Shown: positions 19,601 through 26,714 of the stretch, one piece after another | Position numbering within the stretch: position 1 is the first letter of the stretch | How the letters are laid out: every line of letters starts with the position of its first letter | Source: Anaerolineaceae bacterium | GTDB lineage: Bacteria > Chloroflexota > Anaerolineae > Aggregatilineales > Phototrophicaceae | Reading direction: 5' to 3' | DNA length: 64,000 bases | NCBI GenBank assembly: GCA_002699585.1 | Contig: PABP01000009.1 | Span: 310,001-374,000 of the forward strand | Notes under the pieces: model-generated | Seen by the model: the letters and a program-made list of their open reading frames with translations, nothing else | What the model was told of the DNA's origin: nothing | Database searches by the model: none | Position numbers and translations under genes: made by a program

Positions 19601-19943
19601 CTATGTCGTGATTGAAGATCCGATCCCGGCTGGTGCCGATGCCATCAACCCCAACCTGGAAACATCGCAGCAGGTGGGCACACAGCCGACTATCAGCCAG
19701 ACCGATCCGCTGAGTCATGGCTGGGGCTGGTGGTGGTTCAGTAGCACCGAGTTCCAGGACGAGAAGGTGGTCCTGCGGGCGACTTACTTACCAGCGGGCA
19801 CTTATGAATACGTCTATACGATCCGGCCCGGCCTGGAAGGTGTCTACAACGTGATCCCGGCAACGGGGCAGGAAGTTTACTTCCCAGAGGTCTATGGTCG
19901 CAGTGCTGGCTCGACCTTCACCATCCTGCCGACGCAGGAGTAG
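13698..19943 (+). CDS. Alpha-2-macroglobulin-like secreted protein, thioester missing
   Basis: A 2081-residue exported protein. A signal peptide (MMSRRAVAFLVLTLMLSLSL..., cleavage near AVAQQ) is followed by three or four Big_5/Ig-like modules (about 30-440), an SH3-like segment (about 550-640), MG domains including YMYTDRPIYRPGQPVYFRG (about 785-805), the A2M core GADGTASFDVRLPDNLTTWRLDARAV, and an alpha-alpha toroid with GGWGWYVND. Family members trap proteases, usually with a CxEQ thioester. Here the corresponding site reads NIEA (residues 1592-1595), just before TVSRFLPN, so no thioester can form. No penicillin-binding protein 1C gene lies beside it, unlike many bacterial A2M genes. ATG 13698 is chosen for the GGGGGAA upstream. 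Confidence 0.88.
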   Translation: MMSRRAVAFLVLTLMLSLSLPIAVAQQESTVPSLSLLQLIDSDPLVGQELALDEAITLYFDRELDCATAATAVSVDPAVVGSTDCQGTMLTFTPDAGWERATSYTLTVTGLKGADGAQLVAPLSLDFATTGFLQVVETFPADRSFVAPDTTITVIFNRPVVPLVIVEDMPDLPQPLTFSPALEGTGEWINTSIYMFTPTGEALAAGTSYTVSVDPSLVASDGAVFDSGYEWQFSTRYPSIDEYFPQPQETDVLLDTNISLRFSQALVPESVEATFYLRPDGQTTGTVSGTFEWSDDNAGFRFIPDDLLELDTLYVTGFSSPPLVASGGDLGESPFWNFATVPYPSITNTDPTDKAQNQPPYGGFRIYFSSEMDFENLPDLITIEPEPWREPEYYWNEWNDSYSVSFPTEPSTTYTITIAAGAQDIYGNTIDTPYTFSYSTDRYSSELTLNTPGSVGFYNAERAPTELYLTHRNVSRIDLQLFTLPFGAVLNVFQDVDSYNAIASAQASPSDLIRSWSIESIAPENALRYELLELGADTGVAGTSQAAQCTGAMPSRVKVGDVVRVITEPDPLRARSEPVDGEIVDLLYRDYSMTIIGGPVCDDNSLLWWEVELREGERAWIAEALDDEYFIEVAAPAQVTAVSVPADEEGRLDPGLYQLSVTSPEFREQGWEPNRHVMVVSTAVLTMKTASDNVMVWATDVQTGQPMANMPITVYMQNGDNAQGVTDADGLATIPTSLNLDLYQPRLAVLQTDGQFGMTYGDWVDGIDPWQFGVNYDFYPSQYRVYMYTDRPIYRPGQPVYFRGIVRDKDDVTYTRPDFQTVPVVVTDGNGDTVLEQEMTLTPFGTFSGELMLDDAAALGSYYVSVDLPTERPYGGEGGGVGFTVAEYRLPEFLVDVTPVEDEVVQGGTVQVTVDSTYLFGGAVTNADVYYTITSSAYFFDYQGRERYDFIDYNNDAGPGEYYGSSRGFLGDGNAVTDDQGMFTIEVPASLEDATQSQIFTIEASVTDESQQAVGGRTEVVVHKGLIYVGARPESYVSTAGEDTTINLISVDWDSEPVPNQPIDVEIVERRWSSVQERDDAGRTTWTYEVEEIPVNDGSVTTDENGEAIYTFVPPNGGIYKVLITSRDAEGNVVTASTNMWVSDTSYVSWRQQNSNRIDLIADKDDYSVGDVAEILITSPFQGAAEALITVERGDVLSYERVTMTSNSYIYRLPIDETFAPNAFVSVMIVKGVDENNPVAGFRVGYVSFSVDIDRKELSIDITSDVEQAQPQQTVTYTVAVTDWQGQPVEAEVGVGVTDVAALSLLGPNSGPLLDFFYSEQALGVRTSTPLTINTDQLTQETLDTVKGGGGGALADGLVEIRGEFIDTPYWNAHVVTGADGTASFDVRLPDNLTTWRLDARAVTSGDDGLTLVGQDTFELISTKPLLIRPATPRFFVVGDVVTLAAVVNNNTGEDQQAVVTMNSTGLTVNSDAAQTVTVPAGGRTRVTWDVVVDAADAVTLAFTVDAGDYSDGAISGVSLDEQGTLPVYRYEVPETVGTAGVLRSADTRVESIVLPRRFDVTQGELTIEADHSLAAAALQGLRSLTANVDRNIEATVSRFLPNIATYNTLASAGLADDDLENALDYNVNLALQQLFAQQKVDGGWGWYVNDSSNELVTAYALIGLSEAREAGFPVADGVIEDAQTFLRRRLTPVGPQVNRWRLDRQAFLLYALARSGAPDIGRTVNVFDNRQFLSLYAEALLARTINIINPDDNVRLDALINDILNSAEVTATGIRWTDDQNTYYNWSTDTRTTSIVVGTLIELRPDSELIPNAIRYLMTQRQGDFWRTTQETAWTLLTLSKWMAVSGELQPDYSYSVTVNEQPALESDVTVANVREEETLVVQVADLFADQANQIAFTRSEGQGNLYYTAHLRAFLPVAEVEALDRGIILERRYSLLNDPDQTPITEAHVGDIVQVRLTIIVPNERHYVVIEDPIPAGADAINPNLETSQQVGTQPTISQTDPLSHGWGWWWFSSTEFQDEKVVLRATYLPAGTYEYVYTIRPGLEGVYNVIPATGQEVYFPEVYGRSAGSTFTILPTQE

Positions 19944-19977
19944 GTCATCGGTAGGAAGTAGTGCAAGTTTCGTCGAA

Positions 19978-20004
19978 AGGCGTGCCCCAGGGTGCGCCTT
20001 TTTT
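19978..20004 (+). terminator. Terminator after the A2M-like gene
   Basis: AGGCG (19978-19982) pairs with CGCCT with an inner CCC/GGG pair and a short loop, followed by TTTTTT ending near 20004. Confidence 0.8.
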
Positions 20005-20127
20005 GTATGATATTTTCGTGCGGATTATTAAGGTAAATTTTGCAACTTGTTTTAGGTTTCTTGCGTTACATCATGGTAAACTGAGTGTGATTGACTTGTT
20101 CATTATTGCTACGTGTTTGCGAAGACC

Positions 20128-21207
20128 ATGAGCGAAAAAACTTATGAGATGTTGTGGGACTGCCAGTATTGCGGTACCACCAAGTTACTCGGTAAAACCC
20201 ACCGATTTTGCCCCAACTGCGGCGCGGCCCAGGACCCACGCTCGCGCTACTATCCTTCAGAAGAAGACAAGGTGGCTGTAGAAGACCATACTTTTGTCGG
20301 CGTAGATGTGACGTGCAGCGTGTGTAATACGCTCAACAACGGCGACAGCCACTTTTGCCAGAATTGCGGCGCGTCCCTAGACGAAAACGGCGAGGCCGTT
20401 ACCAAGCTGGAATCACAGACGGCTAACGCGATGGGCCAGTTCGAGGAAATGGGATCGCGCGACATCGTCAAAGAAGAATTCAATGCTGAGATGCAGCGCA
20501 TCGGGGCAGCCCCTAAAGCCAAGAATGGTTTGGCACAAAAGGCCATGAACTGGCGCGTGATTGCCTTTTTGGTTGTAGCGATTGTCATCTGCGGCGGTAT
20601 CGCCTTCTTCATGCTGCGGACGGAAGCGCAGACGGTGGTTGTCACCGGGCATAGCTGGGAACGCACCGTCACGCTGGAAGAATACGTGCCTTTTACCGCC
20701 CGCTCCTGGCGCGATTCACCGCCTTCTGGCTATAACATTGATCTGCGACCGGGTAGCTGTACACGCGAACAGCGTGGCACACGTCAGGTGCAGGATGGTG
20801 AAACGTGTAACATGGTCCGTAGCGATAATGGCGATGGCACGTTCAGCGAGCGCCGGGTATGTTCGCCACGTTACCGCAGTGAACCTGTTTACGATGATAT
20901 GTGTACCTGGGAAGGCGAGCGCTACGAAGTCGTCGATAGCTATACGACGTCTGGGAATAACTTGCAGCCGTTCTATCAATCGTTAAATGTCGAGTGCGAG
21001 GGTGTCCAGCGCATTGGCTGCGAACAGCAGATTTTCGATGGCCGCTATATCATTCACTTGCAGGCGGCGGACGAGAGCGCGACTTATGACTGTGCGGTAT
21101 CGGAAGGCGAATGGGCCACTATTGCCGATGGCGATAACTTTACGATGCAGGTGCGCGTCATGGATAACAGCGCCGGGGATTGCGGGTCGCTGGAACCTGT
21201 TCAGTGA
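20128..21207 (+). CDS. Double zinc-ribbon, single-pass membrane protein
   Basis: A 359-residue protein of unknown function. Two N-terminal zinc ribbons are visible, CQYC...CPNC (about residues 12-35) and CSVC...CQNC (about 60-82), both on the cytoplasmic side if the helix at about 138-160 (VIAFLVVAIVICGGIAFFML) is the only membrane span. The C-terminal 190 residues are rich in Cys and Tyr and probably extracytoplasmic. ATG 20128 starts the conserved MSEKTYE; a GTG 15 bp upstream is the alternative and neither has a clear Shine-Dalgarno. Confidence 0.6.
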   Translation: MSEKTYEMLWDCQYCGTTKLLGKTHRFCPNCGAAQDPRSRYYPSEEDKVAVEDHTFVGVDVTCSVCNTLNNGDSHFCQNCGASLDENGEAVTKLESQTANAMGQFEEMGSRDIVKEEFNAEMQRIGAAPKAKNGLAQKAMNWRVIAFLVVAIVICGGIAFFMLRTEAQTVVVTGHSWERTVTLEEYVPFTARSWRDSPPSGYNIDLRPGSCTREQRGTRQVQDGETCNMVRSDNGDGTFSERRVCSPRYRSEPVYDDMCTWEGERYEVVDSYTTSGNNLQPFYQSLNVECEGVQRIGCEQQIFDGRYIIHLQAADESATYDCAVSEGEWATIADGDNFTMQVRVMDNSAGDCGSLEPVQ

Positions 21208-21226
21208 TAGGTATGCATAGCTAAAC

Positions 21227-21260
21227 AAAAAACGGGCAGCCAATCGGCATCCCCGTTTTT
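21227..21260. terminator. Bidirectional terminator between convergent genes
   Basis: AAAAAACGGG (21227-21236) pairs with CCCGTTTTT (21252-21260). A-tract and T-tract flank the stem on opposite sides, so it can stop both the plus-strand zinc-ribbon gene and the minus-strand hydrolase gene. Confidence 0.75.
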
Positions 21261-21275
21261 GTATTAGGCTTTGTG

Positions 21276-22190
21276 TTAGGCTTCAATAGTAGCAGGCATC
21301 CCGGTGCTGACGAAGCTCTCAATATGGGCGTTGACCGCATCGGCTTCGTCATGTTGCAACCAGTGGGTGGCCTTGGGGAAGTAAATGAGCTGGCCGTTCT
21401 CGCACAGATCGAGGCTCAGTTGGGCCAGTTCTTTGGTGAGTGCCACGTCTTTTTCGCCCCACAGGATGAGCGTCGGTACTGTGATGCGTGGCAGCTTACT
21501 GGCGCGCTTCTCCCCGGATATAGCTTCTGGTACGCGGTCTGCGGATTCCCGGACGAGGGCGCGGTACCAGTTCACCATGCCGCTTAAAGCCCCCGGTTGT
21601 GCCCAGGCGCGTTTATAACGGGCGATGTCTTCTTCAGTGAAGGAGCCTTTGCGGCTGGTTGATCGCAGGATATTGGCCGGACCTTCATAGTCCATCAGGC
21701 TGGCGACAGCTTCCGGTATAAAGGGTACCTGGAAGAACAGCACATACCAGCTTTTCAGAATTTGATCCCAGTTGCCGTTCATCCACTGGTCGCGCAGGAT
21801 AGACGGATAGGGCACATTCAGGATGACGAGCTTCTTCAGCCGTTCTGGGAAGATGGTCGCCATCCACCAGGCAACGGCAGCACCCCAGTCATGCCCAACC
21901 AGATTGATCTGCTCATAGCCGAGCGTTTGAGCCAGTTGGTCAATGTCGGATGCCAGCGTGCTGATGTGATAGTCTTTAACGTGCTTGGGCTTATCACTGA
22001 GGTTATAGCCGCGCTGGTCCGGCGCGATGACGCGATAGCCTTTACTCGCCAGATAATCGATCTGCTCACGCCAGCCATACCAGAATTCCGGGAAGCCATG
22101 CAGCAAAAAGATGGGTTCACCATCTTCCGGCCCCGCCATGACGACGTGGAGCATCACATCGTTAACGCGAATATAGCGCATGTCATACAT
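21276..22190 (-). CDS. Alpha/beta hydrolase, epoxide-hydrolase-like
   Basis: A 304-residue cytoplasmic enzyme with the alpha/beta-hydrolase fold. The oxyanion motif HGFPEFWYGW is at residues 31-40, the nucleophile is Asp101 in GHDWGAA, and the likely acid and base are Asp248 (GEKD) and His276 (ATHW). An Asp nucleophile in a GHDWG setting is typical of soluble epoxide hydrolases and some haloalkanoate dehalogenases; the substrate cannot be told from sequence. ATG at 22190 has GAGG upstream; the frame could extend to 22271 but without such support. Stands alone on the minus strand. Confidence 0.85.
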   Translation of the reverse strand: MYDMRYIRVNDVMLHVVMAGPEDGEPIFLLHGFPEFWYGWREQIDYLASKGYRVIAPDQRGYNLSDKPKHVKDYHISTLASDIDQLAQTLGYEQINLVGHDWGAAVAWWMATIFPERLKKLVILNVPYPSILRDQWMNGNWDQILKSWYVLFFQVPFIPEAVASLMDYEGPANILRSTSRKGSFTEEDIARYKRAWAQPGALSGMVNWYRALVRESADRVPEAISGEKRASKLPRITVPTLILWGEKDVALTKELAQLSLDLCENGQLIYFPKATHWLQHDEADAVNAHIESFVSTGMPATIEA

Positions 22191-22297
22191 AAGTGTGCCT
22201 CGCTGTTTGTGACCTATTGTATACAGCCTTCCGTATACAGCCTTACATCTTGATCCATAGCATAGCCGCATTTGCTGAGGCTTACGTGAAAATAGCC

Positions 22298-23377
22298 CTA
22301 GCCGCCGCGCAATTTACGCAATCCCTGGCGTACCATCGGCCATAGACGGACGTAGCCGCTGTAGAGCAGGGGCGTTGGCGCATAATCCCACGCGCCGATA
22401 TGCCGCACCACCGTCCCCCTAAAGCCGCGTTTGAACTGATACACGCCCCACATGCCGTCACTCTCGTCGAAGACATCCGGTGCGCCCCACATATCGTACA
22501 TCGTGTAGCCCTGGGATTTGGCCCACTTCATGGCTTCCCATTGCAGGGCGTAATTGGGCATGCGCTGACGTTCCTCATTGGAGGAGGCTCCATAGAAATA
22601 CCAGCATTTGGCCCCAAAGTGGAACAAGATCACATGAGCGATGGGTTTGCCTTCGTACTCAGCGATGAGTGCGTGGGCTAACCCCGCCTGCATGAAGTCG
22701 CGCCAGAGTGTGGCGTAATAGTCATAAGGCCGGATCAAAAAATCGTCACGGTCGCCGGTATGGGCGTACAGATCATACAGTGTGGGCAGATCGCTTTCTG
22801 TGGCGGCGCGCATAGTGACGTCTTTTTTGGCTGCCTGCCGTACCTTGCGACGCGTGTTCTGGGACATGGCCGCTAATATGTCGTCTTCGCTCTGCGTCAG
22901 GTCCACGACGATGCTGTTGCGGAACTGCACCTGGTCGTCGCTGAACTGCCAGCTTTGCGTCAGGTAGTCGCGCAGGGCGGCACCCGTCGAGGAGGGCGCA
23001 TCGACTTCTTCGCCAGGGACGCCTGTCGCGACGGGCACGTCCGGGTCGATCTTCAGCCAGATAGCGCGTTGTTGCTTGGCCCAGTCCATCAGCCAGCCGA
23101 TGACTGTCTGGGCCAGCTCAGTATCGGCATAATCCAGCACGGGGCCTTTAGGGGCATACAGCACACTGAACGGCCCGACTGTTCGCTTGCCGACGCTGAC
23201 CATCGCCACAATATCGCCTGTGTCATTGGCAAAGGCCCAGCGGAACGGCTCCCAACCGACCGTCTGCTGCTTGAACGCGCCCCATTCCCAGCTTTGCAGG
23301 ATGTGCGCATAGGGCAGGCGGCGCAGGGTGTCGTTCCATTGGTCACGGTCGGTGATGAGGCTCGGTGTCAGGTTAAT
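22298..23377 (-). CDS. FemX/FemA-like peptidoglycan aminoacyltransferase, probable ATT start
   Basis: A 359-residue protein of the FemABX family (tandem GNAT folds), which adds amino acids from aminoacyl-tRNA to the peptide stem of lipid II. The first ATG/GTG (23209) would remove the conserved N-terminus. The same frame continues upstream and encodes PYAHILQSWEWGAFKQQTVG, which matches the PRGHILQLSAWGDLKSQYG of the neighbour at 23652-24665. An upstream stop limits the frame, and the only start with good spacing to GGAG is ATT at 23377 (CTG at 23371 is the other choice). Motifs: NTRRKVRQAAKKDV, WYFYGASSNEERQRMPNY, MYDMWGAPD, GVYQFKRGFRG. Confidence 0.82.
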   Translation of the reverse strand: MNLTPSLITDRDQWNDTLRRLPYAHILQSWEWGAFKQQTVGWEPFRWAFANDTGDIVAMVSVGKRTVGPFSVLYAPKGPVLDYADTELAQTVIGWLMDWAKQQRAIWLKIDPDVPVATGVPGEEVDAPSSTGAALRDYLTQSWQFSDDQVQFRNSIVVDLTQSEDDILAAMSQNTRRKVRQAAKKDVTMRAATESDLPTLYDLYAHTGDRDDFLIRPYDYYATLWRDFMQAGLAHALIAEYEGKPIAHVILFHFGAKCWYFYGASSNEERQRMPNYALQWEAMKWAKSQGYTMYDMWGAPDVFDESDGMWGVYQFKRGFRGTVVRHIGAWDYAPTPLLYSGYVRLWPMVRQGLRKLRGG

Positions 23378-23500
23378 GGTTGTTGCTCCAAGCTAGGTTT
23401 AGGCAAGTGGCTTATTCATCAAGTACATAGTGAATGACAATAAATCTATTCGCTTATTGTGCTCAAGAATCGATGGGGCACCTAAGATGCTATTTGCCCC

Positions 23501-23615
23501 AAACCCCACCCCTAAATCCCCTCCCCATGATGTGAGGGGACTTTTTAATTGCTACCGAGCTACTTAAGAAAGGCATCCTTCCTCCTCACGGGGGAAGGAA
23601 CGAGGATGGGGGTTT
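23501..23615. repeat. MITE-like palindromic repeat, copy 2
   Basis: Second copy of the element at 24-133, lying between the two FemX-like genes. Its ends are AAACCCC (23501-23507) and GGGGTTT (23609-23615): both ends differ from copy 1 at the same place in a complementary way, so the outer stem is kept. The inner stems TCCCCT/AGGGGA and TCCTTCC/GGAAGGA are also kept while loop bases vary. Confidence 0.75.
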
Positions 23616-23651
23616 TGTTCGTAAAGTGCCCGGTGGTCTTTCGATTACAAT

Positions 23652-24665
23652 TTAGCGCACGGCAATAGCTACCTTGTACGCCCCGTATATCAACGGATTG
23701 TACACCATATCCCAGGCCCCGGCGGAGCGTATGACCTGGCCGCCCCAACCACGTTTAAAGCCATACACACCCCATAAACCGTCGCTGCGCTCCTGGAACT
23801 GCGCTTCGAGCTGGTCTTCGGGTTCGTCAGGGATGCCCCACATATCGTAGGTGTGACAGCCACGGGCCTTGGCCCACTGGATCCCTTGCCACTGGACGCC
23901 GTAGCTGGCCATCAGGTTGCGATTGACGTTGCTGGACGCGCCGGAAATATACTGGGCGGTGTCACCAACAGCGAAGACGAACACGCCAGCCAGTATCTCG
24001 CCTTCATGCTGTGCCAGGATCAGCGCGGCATGGTCGGGTACGAATAACTGATGCTGCAAGGCGTAGTAGCTCGGTTCGTGGACGCCGAAGTCGTTACGCT
24101 CGCCTGTGACCTGCATCAAATCGGTGAACTGGGCGACCTGTTCCGGGACTGCTTCGATATAGGCGATGTCGTTTTTCAGGCTCTTGCGGATTTTGCGCCG
24201 CGTGCCCTGGTTCATGCGTGCAAGAATGTCATCCTCGCTGTCACTGATGTCGAGCATGATCGTGTTGGGCGGCTGGACGGTCTGTGGGCTTTCTTTAAAG
24301 CCCATTGCGGCAAAGTCCGGCACGTGCTCGTCTGTATAGAAGCCCGGTTCCCATTTTAAGAAGGCCGCCCCATGCTTTTTGCTGACCTCACGCACGGCTT
24401 GCCATAGGGCCGGCCACTGCTCATCGGCTGTCACGTAGCCGCCAAAGGGAATATAGGCCATCGTGCCCAGGCGCATCGGCAGGGGCCGGAACAAGATCTG
24501 GGCCCCGGCGACGACATCCCCATTGGCATTGCACACAGCAACGCGGTCGGCATCCCAACCATACTGGCTCTTGAGATCGCCCCAGGCGCTCAATTGCAGG
24601 ATGTGGCCGCGTGGATGCTGTAAAACGAAAGCATCCCATTCTTCGGCAGTCGGTGTATTTATCAC
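23652..24665 (-). CDS. FemX/FemA-like peptidoglycan aminoacyltransferase
   Basis: A 337-residue paralogue of the preceding Fem-like gene on the same strand. It shows the N-terminal RGHILQLSAWGDLKSQYGWDA, LKWEPGFYTDE, the NQGTRRKIRKSLKND helix, QYISGASSNVNRNLMASYGVQW, TYDMWGIPDEPE and GVYGFKRGWGG motifs, so both GNAT folds are complete. The family builds interpeptide branches of peptidoglycan in the cytoplasm on lipid-linked precursors. The start codon is GTG with AGAAGGA upstream. The amino acid transferred cannot be told from sequence. Confidence 0.85.
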   Translation of the reverse strand: MINTPTAEEWDAFVLQHPRGHILQLSAWGDLKSQYGWDADRVAVCNANGDVVAGAQILFRPLPMRLGTMAYIPFGGYVTADEQWPALWQAVREVSKKHGAAFLKWEPGFYTDEHVPDFAAMGFKESPQTVQPPNTIMLDISDSEDDILARMNQGTRRKIRKSLKNDIAYIEAVPEQVAQFTDLMQVTGERNDFGVHEPSYYALQHQLFVPDHAALILAQHEGEILAGVFVFAVGDTAQYISGASSNVNRNLMASYGVQWQGIQWAKARGCHTYDMWGIPDEPEDQLEAQFQERSDGLWGVYGFKRGWGGQVIRSAGAWDMVYNPLIYGAYKVAIAVR

Positions 24666-25073
24666 GATAGTCCTTCTGGCACACAGGCGACTTAGCCTCC
24701 CATTGTGGGCATTTTTCGGACTTTTCCTAGTGCGCGCTTGGGTTTTTTGACAGTCGCCAAGGAACGGGTTGGTGACTGCTACTTTGCTGCCGATGGTTGC
24801 CCAGAGGTTAGCAGAATATTCCGCATTGGTTTGCTTACAAGGTGCACAATCTGCTCCATATTCGCTTTGTTTCTCAAAGTCGATGTGCTACAATTCGACT
24901 CGATTCGTTGTGCGTTGGTGGTTTTATCCAGCCCATTGCTAGCCTCGCTTGGCGATGCTATACTAAGCTACGTTTGTGAGAAATGGCGCAATCCAATTAG
25001 GCTTGAGCCTGGTTTCCAACGCAAACAATCTCTTAATTAATTGCAAGCCGTCGCGATCAGGAGTACTTGCTCC
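24666..25073. other. Divergent intergenic region, femX-like / nuo operon
   Basis: About 408 bp between divergent genes with no credible ORF. It holds a good plus-strand promoter (24936-24964), and an 8-bp stem-loop CAGTCGCC/GGTGACTG (24751-24778, one G-T pair) of unknown role that lacks a following T-tract. Confidence 0.5.
24936..24964 (+). promoter_or_regulatory. Candidate promoter of the nuo operon
   Basis: TTGCTA (24936-24941), a 17-bp spacer and TATACT (24959-24964). The first gene, nuoA, starts about 105 bp downstream. This is the best spaced promoter in the gap. Confidence 0.55.
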
Positions 25074-25436
25074 ATGGATGTGTTGAACGAATGGGCGTTC
25101 ATCGGTGTGTTTTTGGTGCTTGCGCCAATTCTTCCGGTGCTGCCAATTATGGGTGCTTGGTTGTTCCGCCCGAAGCGCGCCAACGTCCTCAAAAGCCAGA
25201 CATATGAATGTGGTGTTGAAACTGTCGGGGATACCTGGGTTCAGTTCCGTGTGCAATATTATATCTACGGGTTGATCTTCCTGGTTTTCGACGTTGAAAT
25301 GGTGCTGCTGTTCCCCTGGGCAGTCGCCTACCACAAGCTGAGCTTTTTCGCTTTTGCGGCTGGTCTCTTGTTCATTTTCTTGCTCACCGATGCACTCATC
25401 TATGCCTGGCGCAAGGGCATTTTGATCTGGCGCTAG
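25074..25436 (+). CDS. nuoA: NADH-quinone oxidoreductase subunit A
   Basis: A 120-residue, three-helix subunit of the complex I membrane arm near the quinone site. Signature YECGVETVGDTWVQFRVQYYIYGLIFLVFDVEMVLLFPWA carries the conserved ECG loop and the FDVE carboxylates of helix 2. ATG 25074 (CAGGAG 10 bp before) is preferred to the upstream TTG frame. First gene of an nuoA-H-J-K-L-M-M-N operon that lacks nuoB to nuoG and nuoI. Confidence 0.93.
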   Translation: MDVLNEWAFIGVFLVLAPILPVLPIMGAWLFRPKRANVLKSQTYECGVETVGDTWVQFRVQYYIYGLIFLVFDVEMVLLFPWAVAYHKLSFFAFAAGLLFIFLLTDALIYAWRKGILIWR

Positions 25437-25469
25437 GGCAAGGGCCTGTATTTTTTGGAGTAACGACTT

Positions 25470-26696
25470 ATGGATTGTACCGGCCTCTGTGAGGTACTGA
25501 CCCAAGGTGGCACGGATCCGGGCTTAGCCCAGTTCCTGTCTATATTGTTGGGGGTTTTGCTGGTTGTTACGGTGCCCCTGATTACGGTCATTTTCTTGAT
25601 CTGGATCGAACGTAAAATCGCAGCGCGTATTCAGGATCGACTGGGTCCGAACCGTGTAGGTCCCTTTGGTTTGCTACAGACCTTCGCTGACCTGATTAAG
25701 CTGCTTGCTAAGGAAGACATCACCCCGGCTTCTGCCGACCGCCTCTTATATAACGCTGCGCCCCTGCTCTCGCTGGCGGCTGTCGCGTTGATCTGGGCGG
25801 TGGTGCCATATACGCCTTACCACGTCGGCGCCGATCTTGACATCGGCGCATTGTATTTTGTCGCGGTGGCATCCCTGGGTACCCTGGCAATCATGATTGC
25901 TGGTTGGGCCAGTAACAACAAATATGCGCTGTTGGGCGCGTTCCGTGTGGTGGCCTTGCTCGTCAGCTACGAAATTCCGCTGGTTTTCGCGCTGTTGGTG
26001 CCGGTGATGCTTGCTGGCAGCATGAGTATGGTGGACATCATCCATGCCCAGAGCGGCATGTGGTTCATCTTTATGGCCCCCTTAGCGGGTGTACTCTTCT
26101 TTATATCTTCCCAAGCAGAAACAGGCCGTGCACCTTTCGACTTGATCGAAGCCGAGTCGGAATTGGTCGCAGGCTTCAATATTGAGTACTCCGGCATGAA
26201 GTTTGGTATGTTCTTCGCCGCAGAGTTCTTGCACGTCTTCACCAATGGCGTCCTGATTACCATTCTGTTCCTGGGCGGCTGGTACTTCCCCGGCTGGCAG
26301 ATGCCGCTGATTGCGTTCATGTGGTTGGGTTTGAAGGCCTTCATCCCCTACTTCATCTCGCTGTGGATCCGTAACACGGTCCCGCGTTTGCGCATCGACC
26401 AGGTAATGAAGTTCAACTGGTTCTTCCTGGTGCCGCTGTCGATTGTGAACGTGCTGATTCTGGCATTCCTGGTGATGGTGCTCAAGGAAATCGGTTGGGT
26501 ACCAGTGGATGAAACGGGCGCGATGGCCCTGGCACAGGCAGGTTTCATCGAGCTGCTGCCGATGACGATTGTCTTGTTCATCTCCAACGTGCTCATCTGC
26601 GTGCCGATTGTCAACCGCTTGCGCCGGATGGGCGTCGAGCAGCGCGCTGCCAGGGAGCAACTACGGACGCAGCGTGCCATGGCCGCTGGCGATTAA
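25470..26696 (+). CDS. nuoH: NADH-quinone oxidoreductase subunit H
   Basis: A 408-residue membrane subunit that links the quinone site to the proton channels (mitochondrial ND1). Visible motifs are FLIWIERKIAARIQDRLGPNRVGPFGLLQTFADLIKLLAKED (about residues 43-86), the EIPL loop, and SQAETGRAPFDLIEAESELVAGFNIEYSG with its conserved acidic residues (about 212-240). Length is somewhat above the E. coli protein owing to the C-terminal tail. GGAGTAACG precedes the ATG. Confidence 0.95.
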   Translation: MDCTGLCEVLTQGGTDPGLAQFLSILLGVLLVVTVPLITVIFLIWIERKIAARIQDRLGPNRVGPFGLLQTFADLIKLLAKEDITPASADRLLYNAAPLLSLAAVALIWAVVPYTPYHVGADLDIGALYFVAVASLGTLAIMIAGWASNNKYALLGAFRVVALLVSYEIPLVFALLVPVMLAGSMSMVDIIHAQSGMWFIFMAPLAGVLFFISSQAETGRAPFDLIEAESELVAGFNIEYSGMKFGMFFAAEFLHVFTNGVLITILFLGGWYFPGWQMPLIAFMWLGLKAFIPYFISLWIRNTVPRLRIDQVMKFNWFFLVPLSIVNVLILAFLVMVLKEIGWVPVDETGAMALAQAGFIELLPMTIVLFISNVLICVPIVNRLRRMGVEQRAAREQLRTQRAMAAGD

Positions 26697-26714
26697 GGAT
26701 AGGGTAGGAGCCTG

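Noticed and set aside
24881-24910. TTCGACTCG-like sequence as a tRNA T-loop
   Set aside because: No acceptor stem, D-loop or anticodon arm can be built around it. No tRNA was found in any gap of the window.
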